NCBI GenBank assembly: GCA_012520505.1
Contig: JAAYOC010000027.1
Span: 1 to 62,971 of the forward strand
Origin: Oscillospiraceae bacterium
GTDB taxonomy: Bacteria > Bacillota > Clostridia > Oscillospirales > Acutalibacteraceae
Direction: 5' to 3'
DNA length: 62,971 nucleotides
Below the pieces are notes generated by a model. The model saw nothing but the letters and a program-made list of their open reading frames with translations. It was not told the DNA's origin and searched no databases. Positions within the stretch are counted from its first letter, which is position 1. Every line of letters begins with the position of its first letter. Below, one piece after another: positions 49,244 to 58,098 of this stretch. Both the position numbers and the translations under genes were made by a program.

Positions 49244-49816
49244 ATGACTAAAGCAATTATGATAGTAGGTGTTGGTGGACAAGGAACACTTCTTGCATCT
49301 CGTCTTCTTGGAAATGTCCTTCTTTTTGAAGGATATGATGTAAAAATTTCAGAAGTACATGGCATGTCACAACGTGGCGGTAGTGTGGTAACTTGTGTTA
49401 AATTTGGTAAAAAAGTTGCGTCGCCAATAATTGAAAAAGGTGAAGCAGATATTATTCTTGCTTTTGAACAGCTTGAAGCTGCAAGATGGCTCCCATATCT
49501 CAAAAAGGGTGGAAAGATTATAGTAAACACTCAGTGTATTGATCCCATGCCGGTTATTACAGGAGCTGCAAAGTATCCGGAAAACGTCATTGAGACAATC
49601 AAAAAACTAGGTGTAGATGTAACACCTGTTGATGCTTTAAAACTTGCCCTTGAAGCAGGAAATGCCAAAGCTGTAAATGTTGCTCTCATAGGTGTTATGG
49701 CAAAACAGACAGATATTAAATACAAAGTTTGGACAAAAATTATTAAAGATACTGTCCCGGAAAAATTTAAAGAGCTGAATCTTAAAGCTTTTGAACTTGG
49801 ATACAATTTAAAGTAA
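49244..49816 (+). CDS. iorB: Indolepyruvate ferredoxin oxidoreductase, beta subunit
   Basis: 190 aa, the gamma-type domain: VGVGGQGTLLASRLLG, EVHGMSQRGGSVVTCVKFG, VNVALIGVMAK. It starts immediately after the iorA stop, with GGAGG in the iorA end. Partner of IorA. Confidence 0.96.
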   Translation: MTKAIMIVGVGGQGTLLASRLLGNVLLFEGYDVKISEVHGMSQRGGSVVTCVKFGKKVASPIIEKGEADIILAFEQLEAARWLPYLKKGGKIIVNTQCIDPMPVITGAAKYPENVIETIKKLGVDVTPVDALKLALEAGNAKAVNVALIGVMAKQTDIKYKVWTKIIKDTVPEKFKELNLKAFELGYNLK

Positions 49817-49974
49817 AATTTTTTAAAAAGTAAGATTTTTAAATCTGGAAAGTTTTAGCTTCTAAAAATTGGGTATAAAATTTATAAAATCTAAATTTTA
49901 TAAATTCAAATAAGTAAAAGTTCTCAATTTTTAGGACAAAACAGAAAAATAAGATTAAGTAAGAGGTGTAAATT

Positions 49975-51822
49975 TTGGCTAAAAAACAGTTTAAGGCAGA
50001 GTCAAAAAGACTTCTCGACCTTATGATAAACTCTATTTATACAAACAAGGAGATTTTCCTTCGTGAACTTATTTCAAATGCGTCCGACGCGATTGATAAA
50101 CTATATTACAAAACTTTGACTGATAACATCAGTGGTCTTGCAAGGTCAGATTTCTTTATTTTTATTGAAAGTGATGAGAAAAAAAGAACTCTTACAATTT
50201 CAGATAATGGAATTGGTATGACTAAGGATGAACTTGAACAGAACCTTGGCACTATTTGTAAAAGTGGTTCGGAAATTTTTAAGGTTGAAGAAGTTGATGA
50301 TGAAAAAATTGGCGAAGATATTGATATTATTGGTCAGTTTGGTGTAGGTTTTTATTCTGCATTCATGGTTGCAAAAAAGGTTGAAGTGACCAGTAAGGCG
50401 TATGGTGAAGAAAAGGCATATATCTGGACGTCATCCGGAGCAGATGGATATACAATCAAAGAAGCTGAGAAGGATACGCATGGCACAACAATTAAAATTA
50501 CTATGTTAGACGATACAGATGATGAAAATTATTCAAAATTCTTAACAGATTATGAGATTAGAAATTTAGTTAAACGTTATTCAGACTACATTCGTTATCC
50601 GATTAAGATGAAGGGTGAAGAAGAGGATGAAACTCTTAATACAATGACTCCTATTTGGAAGAAAAATAAATCTGAACTAACAGATGAAGACTATAACCAA
50701 TTTTATAAAGACAATTTCTATGATTTTACGGATCCACTTAGAGTAATTCATTCTTCAACTGAAGGAGTAGCTACATATAATGCACTCCTCTTTGTTCCAG
50801 GCAAGGCTCCTTTCAATTATTACAGCAAGGATTTTGAAAAGGGCCTTAGGCTTTATGCTTCAGGTGTTCTAATTATGGAAACCTGTAAGGATTTACTTCC
50901 TGACCACTTCAGTTTTGTACGTGGTATAGTTGATTCAGCTGACCTTTCACTTAATATTTCTCGTGAAATGCTTCAGCAGGATAGACAAGTTCAAGTAATT
51001 GCAAAACATCTTGAGAAGAAGATAAAATCCGAACTTCTTTCAATGCTTAAAAATGATAAAGAAAAGTATGAAGAATTTTGGAAACAGTTTGGTATGCAGA
51101 TAAAGTTTGGAATTTATTCAAGTTTTGGTATGAATACTGAACTTCTGAAAGATTTACTTATTTTCTATTCATCTTTTGAAGGTAAATATACAACTTTAGA
51201 AGATTATGTAAGTCGAATGAAAGAAGATCAGAAGTATATCTATTATGCGTGTGGTGATTCTATTGACCAAATTGCAAATCTCCCGCAAGCAGAACGCGTT
51301 CTTGATAAAGGTTTCGAAATTCTCTATCTCACAGAGGATGTAGACGAATTTACAATGAAAGCAATGATGCAGTATGATGAAAAAGAGTTCCGCTCAATTT
51401 CTGATGATGATTTAGGTCTTGAAACTGAGGAAGATAAGGATGCTGCCGAGAAGAGTAACGAGAAGCATAAGGAACTTTTTGAATTTATGAAAGAATCACT
51501 TGGTGGAAAAGTAGTTTCTGTTAAAGCTTCAACAAGGCTTAAAACTCATCCTGTTTGTATTTCAACTGAGGGTGGAATATCTCTTGAAATGGAAAAGGCG
51601 CTGGCACATCAACCGGATCTAACAAACAGAATTAAAGCACAACGTGTTCTTGAAATTAATACAAATCATAAAATATTTAAGACAATACAAAAGCTTTATA
51701 AGACAGATAAAGAAAAGGTTAAAACTTATACCGACCTTCTCTACAATCAAGCTCTTCTTATTGAAGGCGTAACAGTAGATGACCCGGTTGCTTTTGCAAA
51801 TTCAATTTGTGAACTCATGTAA
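49975..51822 (+). CDS. htpG: Chaperone HtpG (Hsp90)
   Basis: 615 aa. N-terminal GHKL ATPase: NKEIFLRELISNASDAIDK, ISDNGIGMTKDEL, GQFGVGFYSAFMVA; middle domain with SLNISREMLQQDR; C-terminal dimerisation domain. It starts at TTG 49975 with AGAGGTG about 8 bp upstream. No CIRCE is visible in the AT-rich 158-bp gap before it. Confidence 0.96.
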   Translation: MAKKQFKAESKRLLDLMINSIYTNKEIFLRELISNASDAIDKLYYKTLTDNISGLARSDFFIFIESDEKKRTLTISDNGIGMTKDELEQNLGTICKSGSEIFKVEEVDDEKIGEDIDIIGQFGVGFYSAFMVAKKVEVTSKAYGEEKAYIWTSSGADGYTIKEAEKDTHGTTIKITMLDDTDDENYSKFLTDYEIRNLVKRYSDYIRYPIKMKGEEEDETLNTMTPIWKKNKSELTDEDYNQFYKDNFYDFTDPLRVIHSSTEGVATYNALLFVPGKAPFNYYSKDFEKGLRLYASGVLIMETCKDLLPDHFSFVRGIVDSADLSLNISREMLQQDRQVQVIAKHLEKKIKSELLSMLKNDKEKYEEFWKQFGMQIKFGIYSSFGMNTELLKDLLIFYSSFEGKYTTLEDYVSRMKEDQKYIYYACGDSIDQIANLPQAERVLDKGFEILYLTEDVDEFTMKAMMQYDEKEFRSISDDDLGLETEEDKDAAEKSNEKHKELFEFMKESLGGKVVSVKASTRLKTHPVCISTEGGISLEMEKALAHQPDLTNRIKAQRVLEINTNHKIFKTIQKLYKTDKEKVKTYTDLLYNQALLIEGVTVDDPVAFANSICELM

Positions 51823-51859
51823 GACAAATAAATTTATCTTAGAAATAAAAAGAAATTAA

Positions 51860-51894
51860 AAAGACACTGAGCTAACCGCTCAGTGTCTTTTTTT
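51860..51894 (+). terminator. Terminator of htpG
   Basis: AAAGACACTGAGC and GCTCAGTGTCTTT pair around a 5-nt loop with a T run. Confidence 0.93.
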
Positions 51895-51989
51895 ATACCT
51901 TTCGTACCAACTTTCGATTTATTAAGCGAAAATTTGCATATATAAATTGAAGGGCAGAAGACTCCCTATCAAAACAATGGAGGTATATA

Positions 51990-52295
51990 ATGAAACACAT
52001 TTTATTAACAGGAAGACTAACAAAGGACCCGGAGGTAAAAACTGTGGGTGAAAAGAAGGAAGCTAAAAAAGTAGCTTCTTTTACAATTGCTAACAACGAT
52101 GTAGATAAAGAGAATGCAGAATATTTTGATGTAAGTTGTTGGGAAAAACTTGCTGAATTTGCTGAAGGGTATCTCAAAAAGGGAACGAAGGTAATAATAA
52201 CAGGTTCCTATAACAATGAAACTTATACCGATAAAGACGGTAATCCAAGAGTAAAGTTTAGGGTCACTGCAAGACAGATTGAGTTTGCAGGTTAA
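51990..52295 (+). CDS. Short single-stranded-DNA-binding protein
   Basis: 101 aa, one OB-fold SSB domain: ILLTGRLTKDPEVK, YFDVSCWEKLAEFAEGYLKKG, VIITGSYNNETYTDKDGNPR, RQIEFAG. It stops at the end of the OB fold and lacks the Gly-rich linker and acidic DDDIPF-type tip that recruits replication proteins. It is therefore probably an accessory SSB rather than the replicative one. GGAGG lies 8 bp before ATG 51990. Confidence 0.88.
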   Translation: MKHILLTGRLTKDPEVKTVGEKKEAKKVASFTIANNDVDKENAEYFDVSCWEKLAEFAEGYLKKGTKVIITGSYNNETYTDKDGNPRVKFRVTARQIEFAG

Positions 52296-52301
52296 GCTGT
52301 A

Positions 52302-52393
52302 AAAAAGCGGTTGTCACTTTGAATTAACTCCAAGTAACAAAATTTGACCCCACAATTTTTGGCTATCAACATATTTGTGGCAACCGCTTTTTT
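52302..52393 (+). terminator. Terminator with a ~60-nt loop after the SSB gene
   Basis: AAAAAGCGGTTG (52302-52313) plus CAC pairs with GTG plus CAACCGCTTTTTT (52377-52393). About 60 nt lie between the arms, far more than in other terminators here. The loop may be a small insertion. Confidence 0.75.
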
Positions 52394-52457
52394 AAAATGA
52401 AGGGCATAAATAAAAATTAAACGAATAAAACGAAGGATTTTAAAGAAAGGGTATGTA

Positions 52458-54317
52458 ATGAAAAATATAAAACGATGGGTGGCAAGAATACTTATCTTTA
52501 TATGCATTTTTGTTATGAGTGCAGTTTCAGTATTTGCCATATCTGTAGGTCAGAATGCCTACATAAACATACAAAATTTTGCAGTGCAAGGCGCAAGTAC
52601 ATATGAGCCTAATTCAACAAATGCGTATTCTTACACACGACTTAATGAAAATAAAACTTATCTTAGAATGATGTTTTTATCTTCTAGTTGGAATGGAGTT
52701 CCAAAGATAGATAGCAGTGGCAGACCACTTTGGGTTTACTGTATTGAGTATGGAGAAGATGTCTCTTCAACTATAGAGCGTACTGTGACGAATTTGACGA
52801 GTCTTGATACTTGGAATGAAATGTCCGATACTACGAGACTTGCTATTACACTTGCTACTCTTTATGGCTTTCCGGTAAGTAACCTTGGCTGTTCTGCTGC
52901 AGACGCATATGCGGCAACGCAAGCTGTAATTTGGGATTATCAGACAGGAATTAGAACATCTCTTAGTAGTGATACGAGAAAGTCAGTTTTTTATAAAGGA
53001 AAAGTTTTAGAGGCTACAAGGTTTTCAAGTATGGTTGAAGGAAAACCTGGAATGATGGCATATAACAATTTAATTGCGAAAATGATTTCTCATTCAAATC
53101 TTCCAAATTTTCAAATGGATAGTGTTACTTTGAAGTTTGATGAAAACACAGGGAAATATATAGCAAAAATTACAGATAAAAATGGACAACTTAGCAATTA
53201 TAATGTTACCTCTAATAGTGCAGATTTAAATATTACACAAAATGGTAATACGCTTACACTTTCTACGACAAAAAATCTAAAAAACGTCAAACTTACTTTT
53301 AATAGGAAACAACCAATTACAACAGGTCAACCACTTCTGGGATTAAAGCCGAAAAGTCGTGCTCAAGCAACGGTGTTAGGTCAAACGGAAAGCAATCTTT
53401 CATCATATCTTTCGGTAAAGGTAGATTTTATTTATCCAAAATTCAAAATTGAGGTTTCAAAACGTGGAGAAAGTCTTAAAGGGTTTATTGAAGAAAATGG
53501 AATTAATGTGCCAATTTATGAAGAGAAATATTTAGAGGGTTGTGTAGTTGAAATTTATGCAGCGGAAGATATAAAAACGGATGAAATAGAAAGGCATAGA
53601 AAGGGAGACCTTGTAGACACATTAGTTACAACAAAAGAAGGAGCGGTAGAATCAAAAGAACTTTTTGAAGGCAAGTATTTAGTTAAAGAAATTGAAGCTC
53701 CGGAAGGTTATGTTTTTGTTGAAAATAAAACAATAATTGACCTTAAGGGTAGAAATTTACAGGTTATTATTAACAATAACAGACAACGCTTTTCTTTTAA
53801 CTTTGAAAAGGAATTAGAAGGAATAACTCCACCGAATGAAAAGTTTTTAGAAATTGAATTTGGAATATATAACAAGGAAAATATTTTGGACCTTAAAAAA
53901 GATTCTCTTCTTGGAAAAATATCTCCGGATAAAAATGGAAATTGTAAGGTGGATATAGATTTACCTTTTGGTTATGCATATTATTTGAAGGAATTAAGAA
54001 CGGTAGAAGGTTTTGTTTTGAAAAGTAATATAGTTGAATTTGATGTTGTTCCATTTTATCCACAAGAAAGTACAACTGAAATTATGCTTGAAAAGATAGT
54101 GAATGAGCGGGAAACGACGACAATAGTAACAACTACAACGCCTCAAATTGAAATTCCGAATAAAACTCCAAAAGAATCGGAGACATCAAAGATTCCTGAT
54201 ATACCGGAGGAAGTTGTAGAAACGTCTGATAAAAATAAAATTGTTCCTATTCTCCTTATGACTGTTTTTTCTTTTATAGGCCTTTATATTATTACTAACA
54301 AAGTTGACAATAATTAA
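52458..54317 (+). CDS. Thioester-domain adhesin with Cna-B-like domains
   Basis: 619 aa. Signal peptide (about 1-28). The thioester domain has Cys95 in WVYCIEYG and Gln155 in YAATQAVIWD, the pair that forms the internal thioester of Gram-positive adhesins such as those on pili tips. After a beta-rich stretch, two Cna-B/SpaA-like domains follow (about 330-445 and 445-550: GKYLVKEIEAPEGY, FGYAYYLKELRTVEGF). A Thr/Pro/Glu linker and one C-terminal membrane helix end the protein. No LPxTG-like motif is seen and the cytosolic tail is only six residues, so it is probably membrane-anchored. It may bind host ligands covalently. Confidence 0.86.
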   Translation: MKNIKRWVARILIFICIFVMSAVSVFAISVGQNAYINIQNFAVQGASTYEPNSTNAYSYTRLNENKTYLRMMFLSSSWNGVPKIDSSGRPLWVYCIEYGEDVSSTIERTVTNLTSLDTWNEMSDTTRLAITLATLYGFPVSNLGCSAADAYAATQAVIWDYQTGIRTSLSSDTRKSVFYKGKVLEATRFSSMVEGKPGMMAYNNLIAKMISHSNLPNFQMDSVTLKFDENTGKYIAKITDKNGQLSNYNVTSNSADLNITQNGNTLTLSTTKNLKNVKLTFNRKQPITTGQPLLGLKPKSRAQATVLGQTESNLSSYLSVKVDFIYPKFKIEVSKRGESLKGFIEENGINVPIYEEKYLEGCVVEIYAAEDIKTDEIERHRKGDLVDTLVTTKEGAVESKELFEGKYLVKEIEAPEGYVFVENKTIIDLKGRNLQVIINNNRQRFSFNFEKELEGITPPNEKFLEIEFGIYNKENILDLKKDSLLGKISPDKNGNCKVDIDLPFGYAYYLKELRTVEGFVLKSNIVEFDVVPFYPQESTTEIMLEKIVNERETTTIVTTTTPQIEIPNKTPKESETSKIPDIPEEVVETSDKNKIVPILLMTVFSFIGLYIITNKVDNN

Positions 54318-54364
54318 TAGAGGTTGTAAAATCTTCTTTGATTTCACAAAGGGGATTAAAACAC

Positions 54365-56128
54365 ATGAAAGTAATTTATAATGACGGAACAGTTGCTGAA
54401 TGTCCAAAAGAGGATGAACTTGATGTTCTTCGTCATACTGCAGCTCATATCATGGCTCAGGCAATCAAACGTCTTTGGCCTCATGCGGATTTTGCTTATG
54501 GTCCTGCAACAGATAAAGGTTTTTATTACGATGTAGACCTTGGAGACACAAAGCTTACTGAAGAGGACCTTTTAGCAATTGAAACAGAGATGAAAAAAAT
54601 CGTAAAAGAGAATCTTCCAATCAAAACATATACTCTTCCACGAGAAGAGGCGATTAAACATATGGAGGAGATGGAAGAATCATATAAAGTTGAACATATT
54701 GGCGACCTTGCTCCTGAAGCTAAAATTAGTTTTTATGAACAGGGTGGATATGTAGATATGTGTGTTGGTCCTCACCTTACATATACAAAAGGTCTTAAGG
54801 CTTTTAAAATTACCGGTCAGTCAGGTGCTTATTGGAAAGCAGACAAAGATAATAAAATGCTTACTCGCGTTTATGGAACAGCGTTCCCAACTCAACAGGA
54901 ACTTGATGATTATTTAAAGCTTCTTGAAGAGGCTGAACGTCGTGATCATAGAAAAATTGGAAAAGAAATGCACCTTTTTATGCTTAAAGATGAAGGACCC
55001 GGGTTTCCATTTTTCCTTCCAAAGGGTACAGCATTGAAGAATGCACTTATCGATTATTGGAGAGAAATTCATTACAGGGAAGACTATGTAGAAATATCTA
55101 CTCCTCTTATAATGAACAAACAACTTTGGGAGACATCAGGACATTGGGAGCATTACAAAGACAATATGTATTCAACAATGATTGATGAAGAAGTTTATTG
55201 TATAAAACCGATGAACTGCCCAGGTGGGGTTATGGTTTATGCTAGTCAGCCTCATTCATACCGTGAACTACCTTTACGTTATGGTGAACTTGGTCTTGTT
55301 CATAGACATGAACTAAAAGGTGCACTTCATGGACTTTTCCGTGTTCGTTGCTTTACTCAGGATGATGCTCATATTTTTATGACAAAAGAGCAGATAACTG
55401 ATGAAATTGTAAATGTTGTTCATCTCATTAACGAAGTTTATAGTAAATTTGGTTTTAATTATTTTGTTGAACTTTCAACACGCCCGGAAGATTCAATGGG
55501 CTCAGATGAAGATTGGGAAACCGCAATAAACGGTCTTAAAGGTGCTCTCGAAAAACTTGGAATGGATTATATTCTCAACGAGGGCGATGGAGCTTTTTAT
55601 GGTCCGAAAATTGATTTTCATCTTGAAGACTGTCTTGGAAGAACATGGCAATGCGGAACGATTCAGCTTGATTTCCAAATGCCAATAAATTTCGACCTTG
55701 AATACATTGACAATCAAGGGCAACCACAAAAACCAATTATGATTCACCGCGTGTGCTATGGTTCAATTGAACGTTTTGTTGGTATTCTTACAGAGCATTT
55801 TGCCGGTAAATTCCCGGTTTGGCTTGCTCCAACACAGGTTAAAGTTATTCCTGTATCGGATAAAACAATGGAATATTCAACAGCTGTCTATGAAAAACTT
55901 AAAGCTTTAGGTGTTCGTGTTGAACTAGATGAAAGAAACGAAAAAGTAGGATATAAAATTCGTGAAGCTCAACAAGTTGACCGTGTTCCTTATATGCTTA
56001 TTTTAGGTCCACAGGAATCGGAAAGTAATATGGTGTCTGTTAGAAACAGAGATACCGGTGAAACAGAGACAATGGCTCTTGATGACTTCATTTCAAAAAT
56101 TCAAAAGGAAATAGCTGAAAGAATTTAA
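54365..56128 (+). CDS. thrS: Threonyl-tRNA synthetase lacking most of the TGS domain
   Basis: 587 aa versus about 635-645 in typical ThrS. After 24 residues (MKVIYNDGTVAECPKEDELD) it goes straight into the editing domain (HTAAHIMAQAIK, VDMCVGPH), then the class II core (motif 2 FRVRCFTQDDAHIF, zinc ligands CPGG, HELKGALHG, and QCGTIQLDFQMP) and the anticodon domain. AAAGGGGAT precedes ATG 54365. The 47-bp gap upstream has no T-box. Confidence 0.95.
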   Translation: MKVIYNDGTVAECPKEDELDVLRHTAAHIMAQAIKRLWPHADFAYGPATDKGFYYDVDLGDTKLTEEDLLAIETEMKKIVKENLPIKTYTLPREEAIKHMEEMEESYKVEHIGDLAPEAKISFYEQGGYVDMCVGPHLTYTKGLKAFKITGQSGAYWKADKDNKMLTRVYGTAFPTQQELDDYLKLLEEAERRDHRKIGKEMHLFMLKDEGPGFPFFLPKGTALKNALIDYWREIHYREDYVEISTPLIMNKQLWETSGHWEHYKDNMYSTMIDEEVYCIKPMNCPGGVMVYASQPHSYRELPLRYGELGLVHRHELKGALHGLFRVRCFTQDDAHIFMTKEQITDEIVNVVHLINEVYSKFGFNYFVELSTRPEDSMGSDEDWETAINGLKGALEKLGMDYILNEGDGAFYGPKIDFHLEDCLGRTWQCGTIQLDFQMPINFDLEYIDNQGQPQKPIMIHRVCYGSIERFVGILTEHFAGKFPVWLAPTQVKVIPVSDKTMEYSTAVYEKLKALGVRVELDERNEKVGYKIREAQQVDRVPYMLILGPQESESNMVSVRNRDTGETETMALDDFISKIQKEIAERI

Positions 56129-56135
56129 CAATGGT

Positions 56136-56169
56136 AAAAGAAGAGGTGCATCAGCACCTCTTCTTTTGT
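56136..56169. terminator. Bidirectional terminator between thrS and the ABC exporter operon
   Basis: A perfect 14-bp stem (AAAAGAAGAGGTGC and complement) with an ATCA loop; T-rich on both strands, between convergent genes. Confidence 0.9.
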
Positions 56170-56194
56170 TGTATATAGATTTAGTTTTAGAAGT

Positions 56195-56965
56195 TTAAAA
56201 TTGTCTTTTGTTTAAAATTGGTATGCTGGAAGCAATGCAAACTATACTGAAAATGATAGTAACAATAATTGCTTTAGTATAAGCGTCTATTTCTTCTGTA
56301 GAAGCTAAAAGTGGGTTTATGTTAATTAGTTTTACCGGTATATATGGCTTTAATTTAGAAATGACATTTAGTAAATACATTAAAATTATAACACCACCAG
56401 TTGAGAGCAAAACGGCTATGTTGTTTTGTAAAAATGATGAGAAAAAAATAATTAGTGAAATTACACAAACTCCAAACAGCCACCAAAGAACTACAGAAGA
56501 AAATAGATTGTTCATAATGCTGTTGTCCCAAAAATATTCGTTATAGCCATAAGTAACACTAAAAGAAAATATGTATCCTATGGTCCAAAATGAAAGTATT
56601 GATAAGGTTTTTGCAATGACTACCTTATGTCTTGCTAAACCTTTTGTTAATACTAGTTGTAGTGTTCCGGTTTTATATTCTTTAGTAAATACATCGCTAA
56701 AAAGCAGTATAAATATAATAAGAATAGTAGAAATATTTTTGAAGAATTGTGCCCACGAAGTCATAGCATTTACTTCTATATCTTTTATGACTACACCACT
56801 TTCTGTCATAGATTCTGCGAGCATGTCCATTATAACCGGCATTATTTTTGCTGTTGCTGGATTCATTATACCAAAAATTAAGAATAAGAGCATAATGATT
56901 AAAAGTTTACCAGTTCGTCTTACTTCAAAGAACTCTTTTTTCGTAAATGCAAAGAGTGTTTTCAT
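56195..56965 (-). CDS. ABC-2-type transporter permease
   Basis: 256 aa with six hydrophobic segments. N-terminus FAFTKKEFFEVRRTGKLLII and EYKTGTLQLVLTKG are typical of ABC-2 exporters of the Ytr/Bcr type. It overlaps the ATPase gene by 4 bp and is the last gene of the operon. Confidence 0.88.
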   Translation of the reverse strand: MKTLFAFTKKEFFEVRRTGKLLIIMLLFLIFGIMNPATAKIMPVIMDMLAESMTESGVVIKDIEVNAMTSWAQFFKNISTILIIFILLFSDVFTKEYKTGTLQLVLTKGLARHKVVIAKTLSILSFWTIGYIFSFSVTYGYNEYFWDNSIMNNLFSSVVLWWLFGVCVISLIIFFSSFLQNNIAVLLSTGGVIILMYLLNVISKLKPYIPVKLININPLLASTEEIDAYTKAIIVTIIFSIVCIASSIPILNKRQF

Positions 56966-57858
56966 GTTGTCACCTCTATAAATAGTGATTCAAGAGTGGG
57001 CTCTATTCGTTCGATTTTTTGTACAGAAATTTTTTTGTCGGCAATATAATTAATAAAAGAAAAAAATTCGTGTTCGGTCCCGTTAAAAATGAGACTGTTT
57101 TTATCAGTAAGATTAAGGTTATTGAATGCGCCAATTAAATTGTTTAAATCTTCTTTTCGTTCTGTTTCAATAATAAATTCATTTGAATCTCTTTTGTTTT
57201 GCAATTCTGTAACTGTTCCTTGTATTGCTATTTTGCCATTATTTAGAAAGGCGACATCAGTACAAATTCGCTCAACATCAGAAAGAATATGTGTAGAGAA
57301 AAGAACGGTAGTTTGTTTCTTTAAGGTAACAAGAATATCCAATATTTCTTTTCTTCCTATAGGGTCAAGTGCTGAAGTAGGTTCATCACAGATAAGAAGT
57401 TTGGGACGATTTAAAAGTGCCTGTGCAATTCCTAAACGCTGCTTCATTCCTCTTGAAAAACCTTTGATACGGCTATGCTCATTCGCAAGTCCGACTAGTT
57501 CTAACAGTTCGTTACTTCTAGCAGAAACATCTTTTTTGTCCATGCCGCTGATTTCACCACAGAACTTTAGGTATTCCTTCGCCGTCATGTAAGGATAAAA
57601 TTCAGGTACATCTGGCAAGTATCCTATATAGCGATTTATATTTGGCTGTCCAAAGACTACTTCTTTATCCATCACATAAAGAGTGCCTGAATCAGCCTTG
57701 ATAAGACCGAGAATGATTTTCATAGTTGTAGTTTTACCGGCACCATTTTTTCCAACAAAACCAAAAATGCTATTTTTAGGTATAGATAAATTAAGTCCAC
57801 AAAGCACTTCTTTGCTGCCAAAACTTTTTTTAAGATTTTTGATTGTCAGCATGTTCAA
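56962..57858 (-). CDS. ABC exporter ATPase
   Basis: 298 aa. Walker A GKNGAGKTTT, Q-loop YLPDVPEFYPYM, signature FSRGMKQRLGIAQAL, Walker [15 protein letters not shown]-loop STHILSD. A ~90-residue C-terminal extension is typical of antibiotic/bacteriocin exporters. TTG 57858 is favoured by GGAGG seven bases upstream; ATG 57852 is the alternative. Confidence 0.92.
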   Translation of the reverse strand: MNMLTIKNLKKSFGSKEVLCGLNLSIPKNSIFGFVGKNGAGKTTTMKIILGLIKADSGTLYVMDKEVVFGQPNINRYIGYLPDVPEFYPYMTAKEYLKFCGEISGMDKKDVSARSNELLELVGLANEHSRIKGFSRGMKQRLGIAQALLNRPKLLICDEPTSALDPIGRKEILDILVTLKKQTTVLFSTHILSDVERICTDVAFLNNGKIAIQGTVTELQNKRDSNEFIIETERKEDLNNLIGAFNNLNLTDKNSLIFNGTEHEFFSFINYIADKKISVQKIERIEPTLESLFIEVTT

Positions 57859-57860
57859 AG

Positions 57861-58064
57861 TTAGTCCTCCTTACCAAATATAAAGTACAGAATAGGACCT
57901 ACATAGTTCATAAACAAAATTGTGATAACTAACCATGTTGTGCGATTTCCTCTTTTGTAATGGTCATGTGTTAGTATATGGTGAAGTGTGTATCCCAGTA
58001 GTGCAAACTGTGCGATTGCAAGTGGAATTAAAAATGGGAGGAATTCCATAAAATCAGTATTCAT
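57861..58064 (-). CDS. Small PLDc_N-domain membrane protein
   Basis: 67 aa, two membrane helices: LPFLIPLAIAQFALLGYTL and WLVITILFMNYVGPILYFIFG, the PLDc_N pattern (NxxGPIxYFxFG). Such proteins sit in ABC-exporter operons of the YxlE type. AAAGGA precedes ATG 58064. Role unknown. Confidence 0.87.
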   Translation of the reverse strand: MNTDFMEFLPFLIPLAIAQFALLGYTLHHILTHDHYKRGNRTTWLVITILFMNYVGPILYFIFGKED

Positions 58065-58098
58065 AATTTTTCCTTTCTAAAACTTATTATTTAAGTTT

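Noticed and set aside
54318-54364. T-box leader ahead of thrS
   Set aside because: The gap is only 47 bp and has no T-box sequence or terminator.
56571-57592. Plus-strand open frames of 136 and 167 codons
   Set aside because: They are antisense to the ABC exporter permease and ATPase, whose motifs are clear on the minus strand.
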